64,000 nucleotides of DNA from Boesenbergia rotunda (Eukaryota > Streptophyta > Magnoliopsida > Zingiberales > Zingiberaceae): NCBI GenBank assembly GCA_024364735.1, contig JAGFNQ010000838.1, positions 56,009 through 120,008 on the forward strand, read 5' to 3'. The notes beneath the pieces were generated by a model. The model ran no database searches. It saw nothing but the letters and a program-made list of their open reading frames with translations, and was not told the origin of the DNA. The position numbers and the translations under genes are program-made. Below are positions 33,060 to 45,646 of this stretch, in pieces; the stretch's first letter is position 1, and each line of letters starts with the position of its first letter.

Positions 33060-34440
33060 AGTTTTTCAAAAAAAAAACGTGTAATGACTTCCAGAATTGA
33101 CTAAGATGACAACATTTGAAGAAAAAAAAATTGTAATTTTAAGGCTAAGTTCAAATGTAAATTAAGAACGGGATGCCAAAGTAAGATAGTGATTATCATA
33201 TGGGTAATCGAGAATGAAAGAAGCATAAGGAAATAAATATAGAATTCTCCTGAAACGAAGAGAAAGACTTTGTTCTCTCAATTTATCATAATAAAATTTT
33301 TTATTATAAATAGAAAATGATTCTCAATACTTAAACAGAAGTCTTATTTATACTATAACTTAAAATTCAAATAAAAAAAAGAAATTACAATTAAAAAATC
33401 TTAATTCAAATCTTGTAAAGAAAGAAAATAGATCTTTACCCGAAAAAAAAAATATATAACTAAACGATCTTAAGTCAAAACAGGATGCGTATCAAGACAA
33501 ATCTTCTCCTATAAATACTAGAAATATCAAAATTACCATAAATACCTAAAAAAATAAAAATTATCAAAAATAACAAAAGTGCTCTGAAAAATATTTAAAC
33601 GGCAGAATCAAGGTCCAAAATTTGGCAGTTACGATTTCACTTGTAACAAACAAACGTAGCTTTTTGAATTCTGGGCGTATGACCTCCGACAAAACTTGAT
33701 TCTAAGTCTCAAGTTAAAAGTTATGCTCTTTTGAAGATTGAAATATCATATTGGACTTCAACATGGGTTGAGTCTGCATCAGAATGTATCATGTGAAAAT
33801 GACAAATTACTTAATCATATATTTAAAATTTCTAAAAATCCAAATCATATATCTAAATTTTAAAATTACCAAATCACATATATCATATCTATTTACCCTT
33901 TTACTATTTCGAATAGATTGCTATAGTATAGCAATTGATTCAGAATACTTTTCATCAACATAGTTTGTCCTGAATCGACTCGGGATACTCTTCATCAGCA
34001 TAATTTGAAAAAAAAATCAAATTCCCACATGAAAATAGAAAATAAAAGGTGGAAGAATTGAAATGTAAAAAAACATCTTGAGTGGAAGAAAATGCACAAA
34101 ACAATTTTTAGTGGCAAAAATGGGATAAAAAAATAATGGTCATGGGTGGAAATGATAAGGTGTCCTTTTAAGATTGAGTTAAAATATTGAAAAACATTTA
34201 TCCATTTCTCTCAATACCGAACATACCCTTAAAACTTTATGTTGGGAAGAGAAGAAGAACCTTGAATATGAAAGGTAGTATCAAATGTTAAAAATCTTGG
34301 GAACATGATGGAATGACGACTTGACTTAGGTAGGGGGTTATGTAATCGAGTCTGTAATCAAGTTTGTAATGTAATATAATATAATTAATATTATATTACT
34401 ATGTTTGGTAACGAGTTGTATGTAATCTTTGATAATTATA
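33060..34440. other. AT-rich intergenic DNA downstream of the RING-H2 gene
   Basis: No gene seen. Poly-A stretches and possible polyadenylation signals lie near 33280. The end (34330-34440) repeats TGTAATC motifs like those inside the adjacent TIR element and may be an older, broken copy. Confidence 0.65.
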
Positions 34441-35030
34441 GGCTGCGTTTGGTGAGGGATAATCCATTCTGTAATGTGATCAAAGATTGGCGGTTGACGA
34501 TCGACAACGACGAACGACGACCGACGACCGCCGCCGGTCGGCCGGCGACCGACGACCGCCGCCGGTCCGCTGACGACCGACAACCGCCGCCGATCCGCCG
34601 GAGACCGACCGACGACCGCCGCCGGTCCGCCGGCGACCGACGACCGCCGCCGGCCGGCCGGCGACCAGCGACCGGCGACCGACGATTGCCGCCGGTCGAC
34701 CGACGACCGACGACCGCCACCGCCGTCGGTCGCCGACCGACGACTGCCGCCGGCCACCGGCCGCCGGCCTCCGACCGACGACTGCCGCCGGCCGGCCGGC
34801 GAGGCCATGGCCGCGGAGGGTTCTATCGATAGGTTTCGGAAATAAAGGGTAGAGAATGTAATCGGATTACATGGTTTTTGTTTTGTAATCGAGATTACAA
34901 ATCTTGAACCACTTTTGTAATCGAGATTCCATTACATTACAATTTTAAAATTATTCCAAACAAAGGAATCAAAATTGTAATGTAATCTTGATTACATTAC
35001 AGGATGGATTACCTCCTACCAAACGCAGCC
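34441..35030. mobile_element. MITE-like TIR element with GC-rich core
   Basis: 590 bp. Left end GGCTGCGTTTGGTGAGGG and right end (reversed) GGCTGCGTTTGGTAGGAG form imperfect inverted repeats of about 45 bp, flanked by TA on both sides (34439-34440 and 35031-35032). No transposase. The superfamily is unsure: TA would fit Tc1/mariner, while the end sequence recalls other MITEs. Confidence 0.8.
34495..34805. repeat. GC-rich minisatellite CCGACGACCGCCGCCGGT
   Basis: About 300 bp of degenerate 18-21 bp units of CCGACGACCGCCGCCGGTC type inside the TIR element. The several long ORFs here are translations of the repeat, on both strands, and not genes. Confidence 0.88.
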
Positions 35031-35167
35031 TAAAAGCAAACTATACATTATGCACTTAAACTAGCTTGTTAGAATTGGTGAAACTAATTGAATGTCTTCG
35101 CTTAATGATGATACTACTTGATAGAATTAGCTAAGCTTATTGAAGTTGAGAGACGGTTATTCCCATA

Positions 35168-36126
35168 TGTAGGTCCCGTGAAGGCCAGCTAGAGGGGGAG
35201 TGAATAATCTTGCAATGAAACACTAAATCTTTTACACTTTCTTTAGAAAAGATAACCGGTTAGTCGAAGTAGTTAAAACAAACATAAATAATATCAACAA
35301 CTATAAAAGAAGAGACTCATAGTTAATTGGTTGCAACCAGGATGATTGATAATCCATGGCAGTGAAAAACGCACTAAAAAGTCTCCTTCGTCGTAGGCGA
35401 AGAAGCCTTATACAATCTTGGACAACTCACAGAATGACTAGGAAATTAAATACAAGTTGTTGTTCTTTCTTCTTAGGTTTAGGGGGCTATTTATAGCCCA
35501 AAAACTGGAGTTACCGTTGTGCTGACGCGAACATGAGGTGTCTCAGTTGAGACCTGAGGCGCCTTAGTTAGATAGAATTTTATCCACGCAAGCAACGATC
35601 ACTTTTTGATAATTCTGCAACTGAGGCGTCTTAGTACCTAACCGAGGTACCTCAGTTCACAATTGACGCGCCATAATTCCCTTTTTCTACACATATAATT
35701 TTGCACATCCAAAGCTCCTTCAAAGAGATCTGAGACACCTCGGACCTTGAAATCTTCAAGGTTCTTCAAGGTCAACTCCGAAGTTGACCTATAAAATCTC
35801 CGATCTCTTGGGTGATTTCTGATCTTCCAAAATTGAGCTCACCAGAACCCAACTCCAACCCTCCTCGAACGGACTTCCTCCCAGGCTTCTCATCCCTCGG
35901 ACGTCACACATGCCCTTCTAGTACACCGGTGTATTCTTCCGCAGTCTTCGCACCCCTCGGATGCACCGAACCCATCGACTCCCTTCCTGTATCATCCTTC
36001 TCGTCTGCTATGTCTTCCGATCGACTTCATATGCTTTTAAGCTCCTGCACACTTAGACACAGAGATCAAACACAATCATAACCTAACTGATTTTGTTGAT
36101 CACATCAAAATTACTCGGGAATTACA
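35168..36126 (-). repeat. 3' LTR of copia element E
   Basis: 959 bp, + strand TGTAGGTCCCG to GGAATTACA, matching 38604-39567. CCATA precedes it (35163-35167). It contains palindromes of the CTGAGGCGCC/GGCGCCTCAG type at about 35535-35760. The purine-rich tract reversed (ATCTCCCCTTATTG) follows at 36127. Confidence 0.94.
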
Positions 36127-37480
36127 ATCTCCCCTTATTGATGTGCATCCATCCAAATTAAGATAGGATGTAGGCAAACAACAAAATAACAATTTGTTTA
36201 TTAAAATAATAACACAAATATTACAATTTAGTATATATTAAAAATATAATTAAATTTTAAATTGATCTCCCTTTAACTTAATCCCCGTAACTCTCCTTTG
36301 ATCACATAACAAAAAATGAGATAAGAAAAAAATATGAATAGTTTTATAAAAACTTTTTAAAGGAAAAAAATAAGTTAAAAGAAGTAACGTTTGAGAAGAT
36401 TTACTATTTTTTCTAAGTAACAAAATGATAATTTTTGAAAATTTATTTTCAAAATTAGACTTTTACTTGTAAAAAATTTGATAATTTTTTTCAATGTTAA
36501 GACATCGTACAGAGCTCAAAAACTGAAATATCAGAAATAATTTTTTAATTATTTATAAAATTAAAATTATGATTTTTTTATTTAAAATTTATAAAAAAAT
36601 TAACTAACTATGATAAAATTTCAAAATTTTTGTCAAATTGTAAAATCAGTTAACCTAACTCTATAAAAATTTTCAAGTAAAATAAATGTGTCTCTGCAAC
36701 TAAAAATAATTTTTATTGCACACTTAATAATTTTGAAAAAATAATTTTCAAAATTAGATTTTAACACCAAAAATTTTTGATAATTTTTTACAATGGTTAA
36801 CAAGTAGCATATAGATCCTAAAAAATTGTATATTTCGAAAATAATTTTCTATGTATTTTCAAAATTAAAAATCTATTTTCAAACGAAAATTCACAAAATT
36901 TCATTTAATAGTACAAAAATATCAGAAAAATTTCAGTGAACATATCAAGTTATTGTACACCATAGAAAAATTTGAAAATCAATTAAATTCAAATATTACT
37001 CATCGAATTTGATTTTTCTAATAATCAGGAAATTTTAAAGGCAGTTTATACAAAAAAAAAAATATTTAACAGTTTAAAATTTTAAAATTGATTTTGGAAA
37101 CCAATATAAATTTCTACCTATAGGGTTAATTAAGAATTTTGGTGGAATGTAATTTTTAGGCACTTTTATAATTTGACCCTTATGGTTCCTAATATACTAG
37201 TTAAATCCTCAAGTATATCTAAAACTCTTTTTAGAAGAAAAAGTATTTGAGCATGTCAGATCATTTTATAATTTTTCTATTTCTTCTTTCAGTTTACCAT
37301 TTTCATGTTTACATGATCATATAATTTTAAATGACATGAAAAGGTTAATTTCTTTTTCAAATCTATATTTTTTATCCTTAATTTACAAAAAACCCTAAGC
37401 ATGTATCTAATACCAGAATGTAGATTGTCGGGATGAAGATTGCATGCCTCATTTACTATATCGTTGTGTCTGAAACCGGA
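36127..37480 (-). other. Non-coding part of element E
   Basis: Very AT-rich, about 1.3 kb, no ORF of note. No trace of pol, which should be here. Confidence 0.8.
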
Positions 37481-37532
37481 TGCTCTCCCTTCATCACTAC
37501 TTCATCTGTCGAATCTCTTCCTTCATCGATGC

Positions 37533-38455
37533 TCATGTTAGAAGTGGTTGCTTCATCATCCTCTCCTTGATGACTTGCCATAAGTGCAAGTCTACCGTAA
37601 GCCTCGATCTCTGACTTTTTGAAGATGAATCATTCCATGTTGCTTTCAAGTGTTTGTGCTTGGACTTGTTTTCTTTCTCCTTCTCCTTGTTCTTCAATTT
37701 TGGGAAATGATCTTTGATGTGACTTTCTTTGCCACAGTGATAGCATTTGACTTGCCTCTTTCTTGGAGAGCGTTTCTTGCCCTGTATTTTAGAAAATTTA
37801 TTAAATTTAAACATTTTATTTAGTTTTCTTACCACATATGCTATTTCTTTTTCATCGGCGTGGATGATTCCACTTCTGGTTCAATCCTCCTTGTATTTAG
37901 TATGATATTGTTCAACTTACTTTTCCTACATGTACATCGAGATTCATGAAGCTCAAAAGTCGAAAACAAATTTTCCAGAATAGATACATCGAGGTCCTTG
38001 GAGATGAAATAGGAGTTAACTATCAACGTCTATTCTAGAGTTCTCGAAAAAGCGTTCAAGACATACCTTAACGAATCTTAGTTTGTTACCGATTCTCTAA
38101 GATTCGTGAGTCCGATAATTAGCTCCATGATTCTCGCATGTAGTTGAGCCACTGTCTCTTCTTCTTCCATGCGGAGGTTAGTTAGTTAGTTTCAAAGCAG
38201 ATCTCATCGTGCTAGCTTCGCTTCTGAGGTCCCTTTGTACAATTCCAAGAACTTCTCTCACAATTCCTTTGTTGACTCATAGAAGTCAACTCGGATAACA
38301 TCTAGTGTTGGTAGTACAGATAGTAAGTGAAATTCCACGCTCTCATTCGCCACAAAATCGTCTTGCTCCTTCTTAGTCAAGAGGTGTTCTTCTTTGTCTT
38401 CACCATCATTATCTTTAGGAGCTACAAAGCCATGTTTCATTATTAAAAGAATCAA
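37533..38455 (-). pseudogene. gag: Element E gag remnant
   Basis: Pieces in more than one frame. N-terminal: MILLIMKHGFVAPKDNDGED and KEQDDFVANESVEFHLL; middle: SYFISKDLDVSILENLFSTF and ELHES; C-terminal: MVRKLNKMFKFNKF, a CCHC knuckle CYHCGKESHIKDHF in which the last Cys is replaced (HF for EC), and KHLKATWNDSSS. Same gag type as B and C. No pol follows, so E is a non-autonomous copy of 4.4 kb. Confidence 0.83.
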
Positions 38456-38589
38456 AATAAGTTTTAAAGAAAGCCTCTATTCGTCGTTTCCACAGCGCAA
38501 ACTCCCCCTTAAACTTTGGCGGGTTGATGCTCGGTCCGACCATCATCTGTATGCTTTAGGTGGCGGTTAGTCCTCTTGAAGTTGTTCCC

Positions 38590-38601
38590 GCTCCGATACC
38601 A
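38590..38601 (-). other. Primer binding site of element E
   Basis: - strand TGGTATCGGAGC, one base off the site of A, C and F, two bases from the LTR. Confidence 0.88.
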
Positions 38602-38603
38602 CT

Positions 38604-39567
38604 TGTAGGTCTCATGCAGGCCAGCTAGAGAGGGGGAGGTGAATAATCCTGCAATGAAACAATAGATCTTTTGCACTTTCTTTAGCAAAGATAATTGATT
38701 AGTCTAAGTAGTTAAAATAAGTATAAATAATATCAACAATTATAAAAGAAGAAGCTCGAAGTTACTTGGTTGCAACCAAGATGATTGCTAATCCAACGTA
38801 GTGAAAAAACACACTAAAAAGTCTCCTTCAATGTAGACGGAGAAGCCTCTTACAATCTTGGACAGCTCACAGAATGACTAAGAAATTAAATAAAAGTTAT
38901 TGTTCTTTCTTCCTAGGTTTAGGGGGTTATTTAAAGCCCAAAAACTGGAGTTACCATTGTGCTGATGTGGACCTAAGGCACCTCAGTTGAGACTTGAGGC
39001 ACTTCAATTGAGACCTGAGATGCCTCAATTGAATAGAATTTTATTCACGCAAGCAACGATCACTTTTCGATAATTCTACAACTAAGGCGCCTTAGTTCAC
39101 AACTAAGACACCTTAGTTTCCTTTTTCTACACATATAATTTTGCACATCCGAGATGCCTGCAAAGAGATCTGAGGCGCCTCGGACCTTAAAATCTTCAAG
39201 GTTCTTCAAGGTCAACTCCGGAGTTGACCTTCTTCAATCTCCGATCGCTAGGGTGATTTTAGATCGTCCAGAACTGAGCTCACCCGAACCGAACTCCGGC
39301 CATCCTTGAATGGACTTCCTCGGCTTCTCATCCCTCAGACGTCATGCATGCCCTTCTCGTCCACCGGTCTACTCTTCCGCAGTGTTCACATCCCTCGGAT
39401 GCACCAGGCCCGTCAACTCCCTTCTCGTGTCATCCTTCTCGTCTGCTGCGTCTTCTGCTCGACTTCCTGTGCTTCTAAACTCCTGCACACTTAGACACAG
39501 GGATCAAACACAATCAGGACCTAACTTGACTTTGTTGAACTTATCCAAATTACCTCGGGTACTTACA
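38604..39567 (-). repeat. 5' LTR of copia element E
   Basis: 964 bp, + strand TGTAGGTCTCA to TACTTACA. Followed by CCATA (39568-39572), matching 35163-35167, so E is complete with both LTRs and its target duplication. AGGCGCCT-type palindromes at about 38975-39190. Confidence 0.95.
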
Positions 39568-39572
39568 CCATA

Positions 39573-40676
39573 CATTCTTGATATTGATATTTACTTGAGG
39601 ACAAGCAAAGGATTTATCTGAGAGATTTTGATCTGTGCATTTCATGTAGAATTTTATCATAGTTTGACGCACATCTTGTCTCATTTTTATGCATAGATCT
39701 CATATTTTCATTTATTTGCGCTTCATTCAATTTTTTCTAGTTTGGATTGTTGTTTTTGTTTATTTCCTTTGATAGGGTGCGAAAAGGAGCAAAAATGACG
39801 TTCAAAAATCAACTTCTGAAGTCATCTTAGCTACCACGGTCGTGACCAATTTGGAGGGGCTATGCCCACTTTTCAGAGTATCATAGACCTTGTCACAAGA
39901 AGTCAAGTCAACCGGCACAGCCGTGTTTAATTTCCAAGATTTTTCCAAAAACCACAATGGGTCGACCGTGCCAAATTTCCAATATTTATTCACAGAAGCC
40001 ACCATAGTCGACCATGCTAGCCAACACGGCCATACCGTCACCCAAAGGAACTCGCAGCGCCCGATATGGCAGGTTGTACCAGTGGGGCACGATCGTGTTA
40101 GGCACTTGGAAAGGTATATAAGGATGATTTTAAGGAGAAGAGAAGGATCTCAATTCGGAGTCGTGCAAAGGTCCCAAGAAGACTTCAGAGAGACGATCCA
40201 AGAGATTTCATGTCTTCACACCTAGAATTCAGATTGGGGAGTGATCCGTAAGGAATTGACTTGGATGGAGAGTCACAAGAGTCCAGCCAACGAGGATGAT
40301 GATGAGGAGAAGGAGATCATGCCCTGCGAGATCAACAAGAGCGTTAATGGGAACACACTGGAGATTTTTCGGTGGAGCCCACTCTGACGCTCAAGTCAGA
40401 CTTCGATTACTTGTATGAGGAAAACAAGGAAGAAGAATAGTTGTGAGTTCAGAGAGCCCCCTACCCCTTTACCTGCGCGTTGAAGTACCTTATACACCTG
40501 AGGGTTAGGTAACATGTGTCTCCACATTCTTCCCCATGTTCCTTACTCGTCGGTTACCTGATAACTTTTAGGTAACGACCACAGCGATTATTAAGGCCTT
40601 AATTCTCGCAGGAACCGAACAATAATTATTCGACGACTTTAATCGGGAAAGAGGAACGGTTACTTGAAATCAGACT
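39573..40676 (+). repeat. Ty3/gypsy-like LTR remnant
   Basis: Starts with TTGAGGACAAGCAAAGGATT, the kind of sequence seen at the end of many plant gypsy elements just before the LTR, and continues with repeated ACGGCCGTG-like motifs (CACAGCCGTGTT, GTCGACCGTGCC, CACGGCCATACC). No protein domain. The edges are not fixed. Confidence 0.45.
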
Positions 40677-40857
40677 GTCGGATGTATGTCTTTTCGGGCT
40701 CCACTCCCCGAGAGGATCTTGGGGTATCCCCACCCGGGACGGCCTCGGGCATCTGTTCTCCCGAGGTGGTCTCGGGATCCTACTGCCCGGTGTGGCCTCG
40801 GGGGCCTACCCTTCCAAGGTGATCTCGGGGTCTATGACCCGGCCTGGCCTCGGGGGC
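40677..40857 (+). repeat. GC-rich repeat in the LTR of gypsy-type element L, left part
   Basis: Four or five units of about 30 bp built on CCCGAGGTGGTCTCGGG and GGCCTCGGGGGCCTACC. It continues at 42548 after solo LTR K (GGGGCCTACCCTCCCGAGG). I take the flanks 42553-42973 and 57688-57960 as the rest of the same LTR. Confidence 0.6.
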
Positions 40858-42547
40858 TGATGTGTGCCCAATACAAGTGTCACGAATGAGCCTCAAATTT
40901 AGATATTTATAAGTTGAAAACCCTAGCTCACAAAATAAAATGAGTAGTATAGGGGTCTCATGTCATATTTTTCCAAGGACTAGTTTAGGGCGTTTGATTT
41001 AAGCTTGAAGTTTTTGTCGTTAAATGTTTTGGGTTTTCAGATTAGAATGGGGGTTTGTTTTGTGAATAAGAATGAAATAGCAGTAACAAAATGACTTAGC
41101 TAAGTAAGGTAAGCCTTAGGAAATTGTAAGAGTTACACTTAACCTATTTAAAACTAAATCAAGGGGACTAAAATTATCCCTAACCGAAAACTAAGCTATT
41201 CAATTGGATATTATGAAACTAAAAATTCAAGAACTGATAAAACGGCAAGACAGCTTGAAATATGAAGCTAAATTGCAGAAAGTTTAAGTTGGAACAAAAC
41301 TTGCGAGATGTGAACATGATTCAATGAGCTATGACCTGCCTGATCGGTCGACAGACCGACCAGATGATGTCCTGATCGGTCAGACAGACCGATCAGTGTC
41401 TGAAAGTAAGCTGATACAGAAACAAACGATTACAGAAACGAGTTCAAAATCGAAATCTAAACTTCAGATCGAGTTCTTCACCAGGTCTTCTTCTTGCCGT
41501 CACACAAGAATCCAGCTAAGAACCCCTTAGCTCGAGAATCGAATAAGAAATCAACTCTCGCGATCAATCTGCAATAAACTTGGTGCACAACTGAATTCCT
41601 CTCCCGATCTCTTCCTCCTTGGTAGATTGGATTGCGAATAGGCTTCGAAACCTTCAAAGGCTCTCAGAGAACCCCTCCAATCGCTCTGATGGCTCCAATC
41701 GATTGACAACAGCTAACAAGTAGTTTCTGATCAGAAAAGGACTCCGGCGAAACCCTCAATCGAGATCCTCTCAGCGACAAAATTGGGTTGCAAATCTCGT
41801 GGAGGATTGCTCCTTCGATTTGAAAAATGGAAATTGAATTGATTTGAAGTTGCCGCCTCAAGAACTGAGAAGAAAAGCGATGAACTAACGAAGAACACTC
41901 TGGATTTGCGACGACAGCTCTGAGCAGAGGGGAATTCTGTTTTAACTAATCCATTTAAATTTCGACGGCTGTGATCATCCTGATCTCCATCCGACGGTCA
42001 GATCTGGTTTGATTGAGTCCAGAACTTCCAGATCTCCATCTGATGGTCAGATCTGCCTCTCCTCAGCTGGGATCAACTAGATCTGCAATGGATGACTCAC
42101 ATCTCTCTGCCCTTTTGAATGGACGGTTGAAACTCCCCCACACTTGATCCGACGGTCAAATGGACTCTGATTTGATCCAAACTTTTAGATCATGATCTGG
42201 GGTCATGATTAACCCTATCTTGAACTCGGATTGATCAGAAGTTCACAGATGGCTCAGATCTACTTGTTCCTTGATCGGACGACCTGATCCAATGCTTGAT
42301 CGTCTTGATCCTAGTCCAATTCTGGCTCAACTTGATTCAATCCAATCTAGGTCCATGATCCTTCAAAGCCTACAAAATTAGATTCAAATTTTAGTGCCAA
42401 AATACCTCGAATATAGAAAGAATTGAATTCAAAAGCTAAATTAGACATATACCATGGAACCTAATGTAAATACAAGATTAAGTATATAAAAGTGGATCAA
42501 AACATAGATTTGAGAGCCTAAAATGATTAACAAAATGGTAGTTATCA
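40858..42547. repeat. Solo LTR K
   Basis: 1690 bp from TGATGTGTGCCC to TAGTTATCA, with TGAT/ATCA ends, flanked by GGGGC on both sides (40853-40857 and 42548-42552). No internal domain. The flanks join into one continuous repeat when it is removed. Type unknown, perhaps gypsy. It carries two palindromes of the GATCGGTC type at 41338-41398 although the rest is unlike the copia LTRs here. Confidence 0.85.
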
Positions 42548-42552
42548 GGGGC

Positions 42553-42973
42553 CTACCCTCCCGAGGTAGTCTCGAGAGTTAGATCTTGACGATCGGGTAT
42601 GGTGGACCCTTCCATGTAGCTTCCCCGTTCTACGTGGCACTCTGGGTTACTCAACCCCATCACAAGTTAATCCCTTCAAGTCTAATCGAAGGAGGTGTGG
42701 TTGACTGATTAGACTAGTGGTGCAACGAAGGGAAGCTACGCACCTATGGGTCCATATCTTCATTACTTCTTCATTGGCAGCTTATCGAGTCCGAGGAATC
42801 GAAACATTCATCCCTTGGCCCGAGGCAATCCTTTGGAATTAGTCCAAAAGGCTTCTACGAATTTCGAAACGTAGCAATGATAGCTATCTATCATCCATTA
42901 AAAGCGCATAGGGTCTCTAAATGGCGACAAAACCCCTCCGCGAATGCGGCTTTGCCACGTGTTCAGACTCATT
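42553..42973 (+). repeat. Element L LTR, middle part
   Basis: About 420 bp between K and F without ORFs. It ends GCCACGTGTTCAGACTCATT and, across element F, joins TCCTTTCCTCGCGATC at 57688, which leads to a TATA box. Confidence 0.5.
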
Positions 42974-45234
42974 TGTTGGATCTTGGATGGTTAGAGAGGG
43001 GGGGGTGAATGTAGCCAGACACACAATTCACTTGCTCTTTGAAGTTCCTGCACTTGTGGTTAGCAGGGGAAGAAAATACAGAGAAACAGAAACTGAAGAA
43101 CAAGCTGAAAAACAAATAGAAAACAACAAACTCTAACACGAGGATGTACAAGGTTTGGGGATAACTTGCCCCTACTCCTTGGCATGCCCGTAAGGTGGGC
43201 GAACCCTTGATCGTCGGCAGATCAAGCCCCGAAAATCCGGATATCAAATGCCTCCTTCTCGGTAGAGAAACCTCTCCACAACAAGTCTTAATAGAATGAT
43301 ATGAAATACAGCACAGAGACAAAGAAAGCTTACAGAGCACAAGCAAGCGAAGGAGAAACGTTTACAGGCACAACTCACTACCCAGCACAACCTCGGCAAG
43401 AGCCTTCACTCAGCTCTTACTTGTCTGCTTGCTGATCGCCTTGCCACACGTTCTCAAATCCTTTCAAGTGCTCAAGTCACAGAGTGTTGCTCAAGTGATT
43501 CACAAGTGATCAGTCTTCTCTGAGGCTTCTTCGCTACCCAGCACTTAAGCATCTGCCGATCACCAGGTCACAAGGCGCTCCTCTACAGCTCAGCAGCTAC
43601 TCACCAACTCGTCTGTAACAACCTCAGCTACTCCTGACCTCTTCTAGACTCTCTGAACCCTCTTCAGCCGAGCCCAGGTCAGTTCGTTAGCTTCCCACCC
43701 GTTGCCAGCCCGCGCTAGATGCCCGTTGTAACCTGAGAAGAGAAAACAATCAAACCTGATCAAGGGGAAGTCCCCAGTTGACTCTCCTCCATTGTTTGAA
43801 TCATCCCTGCATTACCTGCACACTTAGCAGATGCTTAGCAAATGAAATCAAACGTGAATCAGAGAAATAGCAGAAAAAACAGAAGTTATCAGAATGCGAT
43901 CAGAAGTCTGACAGCGGATTTGAATTAATGTTATCAGCTACTGATCAGTTCACAGACCGATCAGAGAAGACCCTGATCGATCAGGTCACCTCCTGATCGA
44001 TCTAGTGTCTCCCTGATCGGTCACACTGCTCGATCAGGGATCATGGATCAGTCACACTGACCGATCCATCTCTTTGCTGGGCTTTCAAGCCCCTACCACT
44101 AGCTAAAGGCCCTGATCGGTCACCTGACCGATCAGGTTGTGCCCTGATCGGTCTGGTGACCGATCAGGAGCCATCCTGATCGGTCAGGATGAGGAAAGTC
44201 TGATCTTTGATTGGTCAGATAGACCGATCATTGTTCCTTACAGAGCCAATTTGATCACTCTCTGATCGTTCACTAGAACGATCAGAAACCAAGCAGAAGC
44301 CTTCTGTTCTCTCCCTGATCGTTCACCAGAACGATCAGGAGCCGAACAGAAGCATTCTGTTCTCCCTCTGATCATTCACCAGAACGATTAGACTTCTCTG
44401 GATCGGTCACCAGACTGATCCACAACAGGGAGTTCGTGCCAACTCGCCGATCGGTCTCCAGACCGATCCAGCTCCGACCAATTCAACCCTAAGTCCAGAG
44501 AACAGGCTCCCTAGCCTTCTCTGACTCATTCTGGTCCCGGAGAAAGTGCTCACGTGCCCTTTCCGACCAGTACACATAATGCTCAATCCCCCGGACCAAG
44601 ACTTCGTCCCCGGCTTCACTCACCGGGACTTTGTTCAACCTAGCTTCCCTCGCTAGGACCTGGCTTCACTCACCAGGGTTTCAGTCACCCGGCTTCACTC
44701 ACAGAGATTTCCATCACCTGGCTTCACTCACCAGGACTCGGCTTCACTCACCGAGATTTCCATCACCTGGCTTCACTCACCAGGACCCGACTTCACTCAC
44801 CGAGATTTTCATCACCTAGCTTCACTCACCAGGACCCGACTTCACTCACCGAGATTTTCATCACCTAGCTTCACTCACCAGGACCCGGCTTCACTCACCG
44901 GGATTTTCATCACCTGGCTTCACTCACCAGGACCCGGTTTCACTCACCGGGATTTCAGTGACCTGGCTTCACTCACCAGGACCCGGCTTCACTAACCGGG
45001 GTTTCAACCACCCGGCCTCACTCACCAAGACCCGGCTTCACTCACCGGGGTTTCAACCACCCGGCTTCGCTCACCAAGACCCGGCTTCACTCACCGGGGT
45101 TTCCGTAACCCGGCTTCACTCACCGGGAGTCGTGCCCAATCCCCGACCAAGACTTAAACCAGACTCATCTCATTAACCTAAACTTAAATCGGTGTCAACA
45201 CCAAAACAACAATCAGGGTCAGACTGCATCAACA
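42974..45234 (-). repeat. 3' LTR of copia element F
   Basis: 2261 bp, + strand TGTTGGATCTTGG to CATCAACA, matching 55623-57687. Flanks TCATT (42969-42973) and TCCTT (57688-57692) agree in four of five bases, a probable target duplication with one change. Palindromes at about 43950-44475, including CTGATCGTTC/GAACGATCAG, and hairpins CCCGG/CCGGG and CCTGG/CCAGG at about 44610-45130. Confidence 0.93.
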
Positions 45235-45646
45235 ATCTCCCCCTTTTTGTTATTTGACAACCCAATTTTAAGTTTAGGTATTTGAAATCAATCGTAATCT
45301 CGTAATCAAATTTCACTATCGTAGGATAATCAGAGTCCTCCCCCTACAATAGTTATACTCGTAATCATCCTAAACTTAACTAACCACACTCTCCCCCTTT
45401 GTCAAACACCAAAAAGGGTGTAGACTGGTTGTCAAGTTTAAAATACCTCCCCCTCAACCCAGGGTTTTTCCCAAACCTAATAGGATATGAATAATTTGAA
45501 AGCATATGAAAAGCATATGAAAAGGTACTGCAGGATAAAACAGTCATACGCATCATATGAAAATAAACATGGAATAGAAAACCCATGAAATATTAGTCAT
45601 ACATAAAAACCATCAGACAGGAAGAATCAAAATACAGTAAACACAA
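45235..45646 (-). other. Polypurine tract and 3' region of element F
   Basis: ATCTCCCCCTTTTTGTTA next to the LTR is the tract; further CTCCCCC runs follow at about 45335, 45391 and 45448. No ORF. Confidence 0.82.

Noticed and set aside
34338..34832. Long overlapping ORFs on both strands with RRSSVAGR-type repeats
   Set aside because: They are translations of a GC-rich minisatellite; every frame is open because the repeat lacks stop codons.
44631..45176. ORFs with SPGFTHQDPASL-type repeats
   Set aside because: Tandem LTR repeat of element F; no start context or family match.
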